DNA from: Acytostelium subglobosum LB1
Taxonomy: Eukaryota; Evosea; Eumycetozoa; Acytosteliales; Acytosteliaceae
Length of the DNA stretch: 64,000 nucleotides
Direction: 5' to 3'
Assembly: GCF_000787575.1 (NCBI RefSeq)
Contig: NW_012236519.1
Location: forward strand, 1 to 64,000
Shown one piece after another: positions 1 to 10,960 of this stretch (the first letter of the stretch is position 1; every line of letters starts with the position of its first letter). Below the pieces are notes generated by a model. The model was given only the letters and a program-made list of their open reading frames with translations. It made no database searches and was not told the origin of the DNA. A program made the position numbers and the translations under genes.

Positions 1-611
1 TCAAGGCATGCATGCCCCACTTCACAACCACACCAAAATAGCTATTAATACTGTTTGTCACTTCACCAGAGGTGAGTGGGGTTTGATTTTCGGTTGCATC
101 TTGTTGGTTGGGTTGAATTCATGATTCAAAGTCCTAAAGGGGAATTGATTCGTAGTATGTGCTTGAATGTGGAAGATGGAGGTATCTGTAACCTTTTCCC
201 TTCCATGCCAGGTCCTTCCTACCCCTTCAACCAGGAGATGCCTGGCTCATACATAGAGAAGGTACCCTAATTCCTAATCCTTGCTACATCCAACCATTCC
301 ATTTAAAGTTGTTGTAGACGTTGTAGTTATAACTCAACCTTGTGGTGTTGCCGTGGTGTGTGTGTGTTGGAGGGCGGCATTGGCGAGAGAGTTCTATCGA
401 CCAATAAAGGCTGGACTCGATCGATGTTAACTCATCATGTGACCACATTAACAGGAAATGAACGAATGAATGATTGATTGACCTGTCCATTGTTATATTT
501 ATAACTCATGAGTTAATAAAGAGAGATAGGAAGAAAGACAGAAGTGGTGGACATATTGGTTGCATCAATATTATATTATTAAGTTGACATGGATGAATGG
601 CGCCATTGGTC
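1..611. other. Left edge, no supported gene
   Basis: Only a short plus-strand open frame at 76-270 (64 codons) is present. It follows a possible splice acceptor (TTCACCAG near 67-70), so it could be the last exon of a gene that starts left of the window, but I recognise no domain. The rest is AT-rich gap with GTGTGT and ATTG repeats. It lies downstream of the 3' end of the DONSON homologue. Confidence 0.3.
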
Positions 612-3014
612 TTATCCTATTGGCGCTATAATGAATGGTTTGGTTGATGCGTTGTCATTGCCATTGACAATGACTGGCTCGTATTGTATCTGTTGAATAA
701 CATTGCGTCCAAGTAATGACTCGATGGAGGATGGAGCTGAGGTCTTGGTCGTGTTGAATCCAAATGTTGTCTCATTGGTGAATTGCTTGCATGTGAATGG
801 TTGTCCTTGCCTAGCCATCACCTCCAGAATGTCATGACAACTGCCCGGTTGGAGAGGACCATCGATCTCGATGCGATATAATCGTTCGTTGTCTTGGTGG
901 TCCTGAAGCGAGCTGGACTGCGAGCATGATGCCGCTAACTTTGTGTACGATCCATTCGACACAATCTGATTGAGTTTGAGTGTGCTGCTGGGGAATGGCT
1001 GGCGAGACAGCAGCGTAGGCGTGTCCTTGCACAGGATGAACTGTTGTGTGTCGTTGGCCGATAGTTCATCGGCCTCATAGTCGTCGTCATAGTTGGCGCT
1101 CTGGTCCTGCGCCTGTCTCTTCTTCTTGGGGGTGAATGGTAGCAGTGTGTTGGACGAGCGGGACAATGTTGTCTGGTTCATCGACGACTCGGCGAATATG
1201 TCCTTCTTGCCACCTCGTTCGCTGACTGCCACATGCAGCTTGTTGGACCATATCAGTCGCCTCTTGAAAAAGTCGCTCAACAACATAATCTGCTCCACGC
1301 CCTTGACCAACACAATGGTTGATGATCTTGGCGTTTGATAGTATGACGGGTCCAACTTCTTAATGTTGTCCGCGTTGTTGTTGTTGTTCATCGTCTTTTT
1401 CAACTTTGCCAACTCCTTTAGATCTCGTAGCAGACGTTCATTGTCCTCTATGCTCATGACTGTTGCTGGTTGTCCATCGCCAGTAGTAGTGCTACTATTG
1501 CTGTTGGTCTGTCGCTCATTCTTAAGGTATGGTGTGTCCCATTCGATGCCCTCGTCCATGAGTAGGTCTCTCATTTTCTTTGTCGATGGATTGATCTTGG
1601 CGATGGCGTTGCCATCCTCGTGAATGAACAGACATGACCATTCCTGATGTACCAAATAGAAGCTATTGATTGAGTTTGTCGTGAATGCTCCAACTAGTCC
1701 TGTAAAGCTTGTCTCCCTGTTGATTGAATGAGTTAGATGATGTCCTTGGACTCGGCCGGCCCATGCAAGCACCTACCATTCTTTCCATCGCTGCTCCACC
1801 CATTTGAGTTTGGTTGGACACTTGTAGACTGGCTCAGTGGCGACGTCCCACGGCATGGATGTGGCCGGTGCAATGTAGTGGATGAGTGATTGTAGGATGA
1901 TCTCTCGGTCAGTCTGGGACACTTCACCATGTGGCTGTGTCTGCTTATGATTGTCGACAAGTTGCAGCTTTCGACATGTACGCTGTACAACTTGGAAGAA
2001 GAGTTCAGTGTCGTTGAGGAGGTCGCTACACCATTGGAAGTCCAGTGATGAGGAGGTGAGCACCAGCTGAGTCTTTAGACTCAGGTCAACTGGCACAGTG
2101 GTGCTGGACACACTATCGGGCAATTGATTGTACAACAGTTTGGACACGGCATTGCGATCAACATTGCCATTGGACTGTATATCATGAATGAGATGGTCGA
2201 GTAGTTGTTTCTCTCTGTCCTTGGCTTGTTGCGCAGTGGACTCGTTGTTGCGTACGGGTTCATTTGTCGACGAGGATGTGAGGATTAGAGGTGATGATGC
2301 CGAGAGGAATGAACGGCCGTCATTGCCACCCTTGACGTCCTCGAATAGATTGAGCAGGTTGGACGAGTGCTTGTTCAAAGGTTTGAGAGCGTGACTGTTG
2401 CTCCTGAGCTTGATGTTGAACGGTGACTCTGGTACAAAGATATTGTCAATCTGTGGTTTGAACGCCATCTTGGGTCCTTGTGACGCACTTGCATTGCTGG
2501 CCGCAGTCGTCTTCTTCTTGTTGGTCGATGATAAGAGTGATAGTCCAACAGTGGTGCTATAGTCATTCTTGAATGGTGATGTTGCAGACATTGTAGACTT
2601 TAGTGGCGTGAACTTCTTAAAGAATGATGACATGTCTTTCTTTGGCGTGGCCACACTTGCAGCTGCAGCAACAGCAGTATTGGCAATAGTAGTATTCGAT
2701 GATGTTATTGTTGTTGCTGATGATGATGATACAGGTTGTACACTCTTGTTGTCTTCGTTGTCATTGTTGTGGCTTGTCTTGTGTCTCTTCAGTTTGCCTT
2801 GTGTCGATGCGGGGCTGATCGCGAGTCCAACTTGTTGAGCCATTGTTGTTGTTGTTGTTGTTGAGTTTGAAGTTGATTGAGTTGAAGATGCATCCAAAGC
2901 AGCAACAGCTGATGACTCTGTCTCATCAATAACAACTACACCCTTTCTCTTCTTCACTGCCATGGTCTTGTTATTATTATCACTATTCCTCTTCTTTGTC
3001 ATCCATTCATTCAT
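612..3014 (-). CDS. donson: DONSON homologue (replisome assembly factor)
   Basis: Two exons, 3014-1777 and 1716-612, joined across a 60-bp GT..AG intron, give 780 aa. DONSON helps load GINS/CDC45 onto MCM at replication origins and protects forks (family knowledge). The C-terminal half matches the family in order: a segment starting DLSLKTQLVLTSS (about residue 310), an intron-spanning block ETSFTGLVGAF..FYLVHQEWSCLF, then the signature AKINPSTKKMRDLLMDEGIE, then STIVLVKGVEQIMLLSDF and a final IEIDGPLQPGS..HDILEVM. The N-terminal 300 residues are low-complexity (S/T/N-rich) with a basic stretch KRKRGVVV-like near residue 20 that looks nuclear. A PIP-box-like KKDMSSFFKKF sits near residue 130. 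The start is the first ATG after upstream stops; a second in-frame ATG lies four codons in. Single gene; no operon logic. Confidence 0.88.
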
Positions 3015-3220
3015 TGTTGAATGAGCGAGTCAAGAAGTCATGACTTCTTGGAACATTCAAATTTGAATGTTCGCGCCATTTTCAAAGGGGGGTTCCCTTC
3101 TGAAGATTCATTCATTCAAAGTCAATCAATCCACAACTAGTTGATACAGATATATACAATAACATAACAAATAATATCTAATCTTTATGATTGTAATCTA
3201 GCTAGATGGCCATGTAGTAG

Positions 3221-5480
3221 TCAAAACATCGACGATGCCAATGATGATAATGATGAAGTAGTTGTTGAAGAAGTTGATGATGTTGGCTTGGTCTTGGAAT
3301 TGGTCTTGGAGTTGGAGTTGACTGTAGCAGGCATCTTTGGCATTACGACTATCTTACAATCCTCTTCAAACATATGGTTGGGGTCGCGAAGATGACAACC
3401 ATTAAACTTGCATGTCATCGTCTCCATATCGAGACCGAGGTCACTCTCGATGGTCTCGCACAGACTGTCAAAGGTCGATCTGAATGGCACTTGGAATGTG
3501 TCCACGGCGTCCTGTGTCTCTACCGTGACCTTCACACTAGTTGGCAATGGTGGCCTGTTGTTGAGGAATGGCACGCCCACTGGCATGTGCGTGTTCAAGC
3601 CGATCACCGGTCTCTGTTGTTGGCCTTGATCTGGCTGCTGTTGATTCGGTCGAACACCTGCAAGTCCAGCTGGACCTGGACCTCCATAGTCCCTCCTCTC
3701 GTTGGCCATGTACGCATCGATCTCTTGCTGCATCTTGAACTTCTTGACACGCTTGGAGGCCTCCTCCTTTATCTTCAACAGCAGGCGGAAGCTGGTGCGA
3801 TCCTTTCTAGAGACGCGATCCAAGGAGTTGTCGATGTAGCTGTCGACCAGGAAGATGTTGCCCTTCTCAGTGGGACACTGGGCCAGCGCAGTCTTGAGCT
3901 TCTCCAGACCCTCGGCAGTCTGTAAATCACACTTGGTAACGACCAGTATGGACTGCTGGCCATTCTGATTGGACTCCACCATCTTCTCCTTGATCAGTTT
4001 GAGTGCAGGCGATGTCTCGGGCTCAGAGAACACGGCTGGTGTCGTCACAATAATGCAGCAGTGGACCTTGTAGTTGGCGTTACTGTCGCCCATCGTCTCG
4101 CTTCCATTGGCAAAACGACCATCAAACTGGTGAGCCATGACACTGTAGTTGATACGCTCGCCATTGGCTAACAACATCATACCAGCCTTGTCTCCCATAA
4201 TCCAGCGTAGCTTATCAATCATGTCTTTGTACAGTCTTGGTGCATCCTCTTCCTCTTGCAACAACTTATGGATTGGATAGTAGCTATAGGTTTTTGTGTT
4301 GGACTGGCCAGCCTCTTTGGATGTCTACATGTATTTGATGGAAATGGAGATGTTAACATAGTGATGGAGTGAGTGAATGAGTAAGTGATCACTGGATGTT
4401 GGATGATGGTGATGCGATACTTACTTGAATAAGATTTCTGATTTTGCCAATCGTAAACACATTGAAGAGAGTGTTCAGGAGTGTGGACTTGCCAATACCT
4501 TGAAGTCCTTCCAAGATGAAACAAATATCATATAGCGTGACAAGCTCTCCAGTGAACAGGGCAAGTGGTACCTCAATGGAGCCACTTACCTCAATCTTGG
4601 AGTTTGGCATCCTCACGATGAAGTTGACACACGCAGGTGGCAGGTCAAACTTCTTGGACTTGGCTTCCAAAGTCACATGAATAAGTTGCCACGTGGAATT
4701 GGAGTCTTCATCAAGGGTCCACAAGAACGGACTGTAGAAGGGGTTGTCCGAGAACTCAACCTGGGTACCCTTGAGCAAACGGCAACCGGTACATCTGATG
4801 TAGATCTTGAGATTGAGATCATCATGGACCTTTTGAATCTTGTCTTCCTCGAGGAACACCTTGGTAATAATTGGAACACCAGAACAAGTTGATCGGACAT
4901 GGTCCAAGAGTTGGTCCAACTGGATATATTTCACGGCTTCAAGTGTTGTAGTCTTTGGTGCACTGACGGACTCGACGATCACTACATCAAGACCAGCTTG
5001 GACCAAGGCATACAAGGCTTTGTTATCATTGACATCGGTACCATCATAGGACTTGGTGATAAAGTATACGGTAATATCACTTGGGCTCAATCCCAACTTC
5101 TTGTACTTTTCAATCACACTCAAAGACACTGGACCAAGGTTGGATACACTTGCCGGAATATATTTAATGGCTTTAAATAATTGATATATTAATATTTGTA
5201 ATTATTATAAATAGTTTTATCATTTATACTTACTTTTGAGACCCTTTTCAAAATTATCCAGGTTGAGGACACCTCCAGATGAACAGATATAAGCATTAGG
5301 TGATCCAGATGGATCAATTAGAGAAAGTTGGGATTTAATCTTCTCAACAGTCTCATTTCCACACTTCTCGGTAACATCACAAATAAAATAATTATTTCTA
5401 TTTTTAAGATAGAGATTTACAGGTATTTGATTTACAATGTCATTTGGACATTGAATATTATTATTATTGTTATTGAACAT
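3221..5480 (-). CDS. vWA-like / GTPase / ubiquitin-like protein, copy 1
   Basis: Exons 5480-5234, 5170-4425 and 4324-3221 (phases 1 and 0) give 698 aa. Seen: an N-terminal alpha/beta segment with YFICDVTE, then DITVYFITKSYDG and LVQAGLDVVIVES, which fits a vWA fold with a weak metal site; a beta-rich segment (about 165-300); a P-loop GLQGIGKST (304-312, Lys310) followed by LLNTLF; TSK at the start of exon 3 (332-334, likely G2); DKAG (376-379, G3); TKCD (461-464, G4); a Q/P-rich linker; and a C-terminal 75-residue beta-grasp-like segment starting VKVTVETQD. The order G1-G2-G3-G4 supports a real TRAFAC-type GTPase domain; septin, IRG and AIG1 families share such motifs but I cannot assign it to one. 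It shares both introns with the copies at 7342 and 10961 and is divergent from the gene at 5843. Function unknown. Confidence 0.8.
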
Positions 5481-5842
5481 TTTAAATATATATATATATT
5501 TATTTTAGATCGGATTATTATATATATTTAACTGAGATCATGATTATATAATAATGGATCGATAGTGAGGTCTTATTAATATAAATCTGGATGGAAGAAT
5601 ATAAACTAGAATTAGAAGTGAATTTAATAAATCTATACCAATACTACTTTGAGTTTGAAATTTCAATTTGTCTTATAACCAATCAACCAATGATTGGATG
5701 AACATTATTATTCATTTATAAAACTTGAGAACTAACTTTGATCCAATGATCATTAGACATCTAAGTTCCATATAAGATTGATGTAAATATATTTAATAGT
5801 TATTTCGTGATATATATATAAATATTATTATATTAATCAATA
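5481..5842. promoter_or_regulatory. Bidirectional promoter of unit 1
   Basis: This 362-bp AT-rich gap separates the ATGs of two divergent genes, so it must hold both promoters. TA/TATATA runs lie next to each start (about 5485-5500 and 5812-5832). AAACTTGAG and CTTTGATCC lie near 5722-5743 and resemble elements in the other two unit promoters. No other gene is visible here. Confidence 0.55.
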
Positions 5843-6601
5843 ATGCTTTGGTTTAGAGGTAAAAAGGAAAGCCAACCAGATATGACCGAATTTTGGTTGA
5901 ATCAAATATATCACCAAAATGTAGAGATCCTATCAATCCTTAATAAGAATAATAATAATAATAAACATGGAACAAATAATACTCCTTTGCAATTAGGACC
6001 CAATCAAGATATTGTATTTGATAGTGTAGCTAATGACAAAGTTGTCCCCCAAAACAACAACAACAATAATAATAATATCTTCAAAAGTGTTATTAAGTTA
6101 TCAATCAATTCAATCAAAAAGAGTCATAAGAAATTAGTTAGAGTCTATCTGGTCAATGGAGAATCATCAACAGAGTGTGGTGATTGGATTGAGAAGGTAG
6201 CCGGGCATCTCAGTATAAAGTTGATTGAAGAAAGATTAGATGACAACCAAATGGAAATACGTGTTATCAACACAAACAATTCATCAGAAGAATACTCTGA
6301 CTTCCAAAGGCTTCCCCCTGACCTAGAGGTAGTGTGTCTGTACATGCTCAAAGACCTAGGAAGTCGATTTGAATATCTCAACTACCAAGATAATCTTGAG
6401 AGACTATGTCGTGAACATCCCAAAGCCAAGGTACTAATGGCATTCTGGGTTCATGGAGAGATTCAAGGTATACCTGTTATTAATCATGACACTCCCCATG
6501 TCAGTGGAAGAATAGGATTCTCTCATTACGACACTGTCATTGACACTGACCTAACAAAGAATGCTTGTGAGACAATCTTGAACTGTCTTAGACAATTTTA
6601 G
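5843..6601 (+). CDS. Divergent partner protein, copy 1 (unknown family)
   Basis: Intronless, 252 aa. I do not recognise the family. After a variable N-terminus with poly-N tracts comes a conserved core of about 150 residues shared with the proteins at 9795 and 13604: a strand LVRVYLVNGE, a helix, a strand MEIRVINTN, a strand EVVCLYMLKD, a helix with RLCREHP, a strand KVLMAFWVHGEIQG.P, and a C-terminal IGFSHYDTVIDTDLTKNA. The alternation of strands and helices suggests a compact alpha/beta domain. This copy is the most divergent of the three: the SYYPGEIL.T core seen in the others reads SHYDTVIDT. It is head-to-head with the GTPase gene at 3221, so shared expression is likely (inference). Confidence 0.75.
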   Translation: MLWFRGKKESQPDMTEFWLNQIYHQNVEILSILNKNNNNNKHGTNNTPLQLGPNQDIVFDSVANDKVVPQNNNNNNNNIFKSVIKLSINSIKKSHKKLVRVYLVNGESSTECGDWIEKVAGHLSIKLIEERLDDNQMEIRVINTNNSSEEYSDFQRLPPDLEVVCLYMLKDLGSRFEYLNYQDNLERLCREHPKAKVLMAFWVHGEIQGIPVINHDTPHVSGRIGFSHYDTVIDTDLTKNACETILNCLRQF

Positions 6602-6619
6602 AATTATTAAATATAGTTA

Positions 6620-7230
6620 TTGGAAATAAATATTACTTCCTGGAAGTGGGAGCTTCAATTGGTCAATTCATCTTATATAGCTTTAGGAAATTCAAACATT
6701 TATATAGGAGATGACATTATTCAAGCATTTGGAGGAGTTCGACCTAGAGACAGAGCTCCATTCACTCGTCCTCTCAATGTTCTAACTCAACAATGACAGG
6801 ATACCCTAGAGTATATCCATCAATTGTTTATGATGTTGGAAGCCAGGAATTGAATGAACTTCATTCAAAGGCAAAGATACTTCTCAACAATTTAACTGAT
6901 ATTCAAATAGTTGTTATAATCAAGTTATGGAATCGTTACCCAACTGATCGAAATGGAGAACCTGGACATATTCCCTCAGTAGCCTTGGTGTACAATAGAT
7001 CATTCAATCAAATATTACCAGAGATAATCATTTAATTTGGAACAGCACCAATCACAAATCAAACTATTGATACAATCAATCAATGGTATGAAAGTGAAAA
7101 CAATAATCCAATAGTTGGTCATTTCATGTCTCAATCCCATCTCCCATGTACTTCTCCAAACATGGAACTATATGTTATCAAGAATCCAACTCATTTGGTA
7201 TGATGGTGCAACCAACACCCTTGTGAACAC
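6620..7230 (+). pseudogene. Decayed gene, possibly Uma2/PD-(D/E)XK-like
   Basis: Protein-like sequence continues in one frame through about 6650-7200 but is interrupted by stops, the longest open part being 6793-7035. The part YPSIVYDVGSQELNELHSKA followed by IQIVVIIKLW resembles the PDVxxEVG...VxxxIK core found in dictyostelid and fungal proteins of the Uma2/PD-(D/E)XK class; if so the catalytic Asp is already lost (Ser). A downstream stretch, FGTAPITNQTIDTINQW, has the look of the same domain's C-terminal end. It lies between units 1 and 2 and has no counterpart between units 2 and 3. The remaining gap up to 7341 shows nothing. Family assignment is tentative. Confidence 0.4.
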
Positions 7231-7341
7231 TCCGACCAATATCGATTGACCTATTCTATTTGCTAGACAGGTGGACTTCAGGATATAGTCAAACAAATAA
7301 TATTGAATAAATTTATTGGACAAACTATTTAGTTGGCTCCA

Positions 7342-9415
7342 CTAGGCAGCTGATGGTCTCCTTACCATTTTGATCAAACAGTCCTCTTTGAAAGTCATCT
7401 CAGGAATGGTCAGTACTCTATTGTTTCTCTTAATGAAGTAGTCATTCATGTCGAGATTGAAAGTTTCACCAATCTTTGTTAGTACTTTTGCTAGGTTCAT
7501 GGATGAGCTAATCTCCAACTCGGTTGTCTCGAGAGGCATCTCCACAGTCAACACCACTATGTGATCATTGGGTGGAGTTGGAGTAGGGGGAGATGGATCT
7601 GGCGATTTAATCTCCTCAGGTAGGTTAAATCTGTTGTTGATGTATCCCGCTGTTTGTTCAAGCAGAGTCTTCTTGTTCACTCTTTTGAGAGCCTCCTTCT
7701 TGATGTTGAGCAATAGTTTGAAGTACTGATGGTTCTTCTCAATGTCTGGGGTGGTGGTTCCATTGATGTAGTTGGTCAAGAAGTGGATATTGTTCTCGTC
7801 GGCTAGGAAACTCAACGCTCGGGCTTTCAGATCCTCCAGACCTCTTCCAGTTTGAAGGTCCATCTTTGTTACTACCAACAATGGTTGTTGACCATAGGGG
7901 GTGACTTGTTGTAGCTTATTGCGTACCATGCGATAGAGTTCATTTTCTTCCTCCCTGAATAATGACAATTCACATACATAGACTACAGTATCAATTGAAT
8001 AGTTTTGATTGATATTGCCAGCTTTGGTAGATCCTTGTCCAAAACAACCATCCAACTCACTTCCCAAGTCATTATAGTTCTGTTTCTCACCTTTGTCGGT
8101 TATTCTGAAGCCAGGTTTATCCACCAATGTCACTCTGACCCTATTGATAATGTCCTCGTAGAGTAAGGGCATTCTTCCATTCTCCTCATTAGCCAGCTGC
8201 ACGTGGATGGGAAAGAAGCCATAGGCCTTAGTGCAATGTTCTGTAAAGTCCTTGCTCGACTAGTAGGTGGATAAAGGGGGAAGTTAATAATACATTCTTA
8301 AATCAATCAATTAATCATTTATAATATTACTTACAACAAATGGATAAAGAATACCATTCATAGTGAATATGTTGAACAATCCATTCATCACTGTTGACTT
8401 TCCAGCGCCAGCTGGTCCATCAAGTTGAAAAAAGAAGGCTTTGTCTGTGAACTCTCCAGCAAAGAGGGCAACAGGAATCTCAAGTACTCCATATATGATT
8501 GATGAAATTGATGGAATCTGAATGGAGAAGTAGGTACGAGGTGGAGGCATCGTATCAGACAGTTGGCGAATGACTTGCAATCTAACAAAGACTGTGGTTT
8601 TGGTTTCACTGGGTCCAGGACTCTCTGTTGTGTAGGTGAAATCATTGTAGAATGAGTTGCCTGGGAAATGGATGACCGTACCCTCGGGCATTGGTCCACC
8701 TGCCATCATCTCCAACACCAACCTCAACTTAACATCTTGGTTTAACCTAATTACCTTGTTCTTTGCAAAAAAGAACTTGGGCTTTATAGGTATCGGTACT
8801 TGTTTGATAGAGGCAATGTTGGTTCTGAAGTTGTTCAAGTTGACGTACTTCACTTTGTCAATCCTGGTCGAAACAATATCGGGTAACTCTACTGCAAAGA
8901 CCTCTATTCCTTGTTGGATTAGTTCCTCCACTAATATGGTAGACTCGTTATTACTTTTGTCAAAAGACCTGGTAATAATGTAGACCGAGATTGATTCTGG
9001 AGGAGTTTCCTTCAACTTCTTGATCTTCTCATTCAAAATCATCAATCCAAGACTGATGGTGCCTGGGCAATCCTCTGACTTTAGATCTAGAATTTAGTTA
9101 CACATATGTTAGCCAAAGTCATGTGATGATTTCTCTATTATTATTATATATACAACCTTTGAGATCTTTAACAAAGTCTTTACAATAATGTGGTTGACCG
9201 CCACATGCTATTAGATTGACACAGAGAGAGGATGGGTTGATATGTGAGAGGGATGAGCGGATGGACTCAAGACCGCTATCACCTAAGGTTGTCACATCAA
9301 CTAGAAAAAAATATATTCTATTATTAAAGTAATAATATGCTGGTAATTGATTAATGATATCATCCTCACGATTCTTGGCAGGTTTGGAGAGTTTAGAAGG
9401 ATCCATATGTCCCAT
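7342..9415 (-). CDS. vWA-like / GTPase / ubiquitin-like protein, copy 2
   Basis: Exons 9415-9157, 9086-8335 and 8259-7342 give 642 aa, with the same intron positions and phases as copies 1 and 3. The first donor is a weak GTTGTA. Motifs in order: YFFLVDVTT with a following helix and VNLIACGG (vWA-like first half), ISVYIITRSFD and LIQQGIEVFAVEL (second half), a beta-rich segment containing PPPRTYFSIQIPS, P-loop GPAGAGKST (309-317, Lys315), SSK at the exon 3 start where copies 1 and 3 have TSK, a canonical DKPG (384-387) for G3, TKMD (468-471) for G4, a short P-rich linker, and a C-terminal beta-grasp-like domain from IVVLTVEMP. The DKPG supports reading DKAG in the sister copies as a true G3. 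The linker is the shortest of the three. Divergent from 9795. Role unknown. Confidence 0.8.
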
Positions 9416-9794
9416 TAATAATATAAATATATTTGATAAAATGATTGATTGATTGATATCATTATGATGGATTAATACTCACCATGGTGAGTATTTATAT
9501 AATTGTTTTCGAATCGGATAGTTAATTAGAAATTCAAGTTTAGACAATATTCATCCAAAACATTGTGCTCAAACTCCCAACTTAAACTCCCAAGTTTGGA
9601 TTCCTATACAAACCCACAAACACACACTCACTTTTTGATCAACACTCACCAGTTCAAGTTTTGATACTTATTAACTTGAGTACACAAGTTTGATCAAAGA
9701 CTTAATAATATTCCTATTCAACTTATTCTACAATAAAGTCCATCTGAGTGGTTAAATCAAAAAAATCCTTTATATTTTCTTTATATTTATATTT
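9416..9794. promoter_or_regulatory. Bidirectional promoter of unit 2
   Basis: This 379-bp gap lies between divergent ATGs. It has at least four CAAGTT or AACTTG hexamers between 9530 and 9700, among them CAAGTTTGATC at 9685-9695, an 11-mer also present in reverse in the unit 3 promoter. A palindromic ACTCACCATGGTGAGT spans about 9477-9492. AT-rich tracts flank both starts. Confidence 0.5.
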
Positions 9795-10814
9795 ATGATT
9801 ATACCTAGAACATATAGATCAGAATCAATAGTTAGATACTTACAATTATCATCAAATATAAATTCACTTATAATTCTTATAGATTTAAATATATTAAGAT
9901 CAATTATGGTTTCATTAGTATTTCCCATTACTATTAAGGATTTAAAAGATTTTATTTATAAATTACTTAACTTTGGAAACAAATCAAAAGATCAAGGGAT
10001 CTTAGTGGATTCAAATACAAATGGTTCTATTAATGAGGAAAAGAACAAAGTTAAGAATATTATAATACTATCTCCAACTATAACTGATGATACAACCTCA
10101 GAAGAACCCCAATTTCAACTTCAAACTGGTGCCGTAAGGTGTAATATTGAGAAGAATGTACTATCCTTTCAATTGACGCATGGTTCATCTTTGGAGACTA
10201 AAGACCTTTCGGGGAAGACTCAGGAAACTTGTGAGCAAGATGCTCAAAATGAATCAATTGACACCGACCAACTATCCAAAAAAGACAAGGATTTAGTGAC
10301 AGAGACTGTTATAGTGCCAAAGGATATCAAGATACTTTCCATTTACTTGATTGATGGTGAGAGAATAAGTGATAGCAAGATGAACATGGTGATGTCATTC
10401 TTGGAGCAATGGTTCCAAACTCAAATATCAATCATCAATAATCAACTATCATTGGATTGGAATTATACTCTACAGGTGAAAGTTGTCAACACAAAGAACA
10501 AGAGAGACTATGAATGTGACTACAATATTCAACCAGAAGAGCATCCCAGTGTCTGCTTGTATATATTAGAGGTTGATACACGTATAGAATTGGATAAACA
10601 TGGACCTGTTCTTAGAAAACTGCGAGAGACCTACCCATTGGCAAAGATCCTCTTGTCATGCTTGGTCTATGGAGAGATACAAGGTGCACCAACCATTTGT
10701 CACAATCTTGATGGTCTAATTGGCATGTCCTACTATCCTGGCGAGATACTTGATACCACCCTTACTAGATCAGCTTTAACTTCCATATTACAACACCTTA
10801 CACTAAACAAATAA
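9795..10814 (+). CDS. Divergent partner protein, copy 2 (unknown family)
   Basis: Intronless, 339 aa if the first ATG is used; the ATG at 9906 is an equally good start because the first 37 residues have no match in the sister copies. A low-complexity middle is followed by the conserved core from about residue 180: ILSIYLIDGERIS, a long helix, LQVKVVNTKN, SVCLYILEVDTRIELDKHG, a helix, KILLSCLVYGEIQGAP, and GLIGMSYYPGEILDTTLTRSAL. It is closer to copy 3 than to copy 1. No catalytic motif, signal peptide or membrane segment is evident. It is head-to-head with the GTPase gene at 7342. Confidence 0.75.
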   Translation: MIIPRTYRSESIVRYLQLSSNINSLIILIDLNILRSIMVSLVFPITIKDLKDFIYKLLNFGNKSKDQGILVDSNTNGSINEEKNKVKNIIILSPTITDDTTSEEPQFQLQTGAVRCNIEKNVLSFQLTHGSSLETKDLSGKTQETCEQDAQNESIDTDQLSKKDKDLVTETVIVPKDIKILSIYLIDGERISDSKMNMVMSFLEQWFQTQISIINNQLSLDWNYTLQVKVVNTKNKRDYECDYNIQPEEHPSVCLYILEVDTRIELDKHGPVLRKLRETYPLAKILLSCLVYGEIQGAPTICHNLDGLIGMSYYPGEILDTTLTRSALTSILQHLTLNK

Positions 10815-10960
10815 ATCATATACTTGTCATGATTGTTCAAAAAATATTAAATTATTTATTAATATTTATCTAGACTTGATTAAATATTGAATTAGATTAA
10901 ATTAATATTAATAATTGATAATAATTTATTAATTAATAATGGAATATTGATTTATTATTA

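Noticed and set aside
3221-5480. Septin or IRG family label for the GTPase genes
   Set aside because: GKSTLLNTLF and TKxD look septin/IRG-like, but G3 is DKAG/DKPG and the flanking domains differ; only a general TRAFAC-type call is supported.
5843-6601. TIR domain in the partner proteins
   Set aside because: An alpha/beta pattern exists, but the TIR box motifs and catalytic Glu context are missing.
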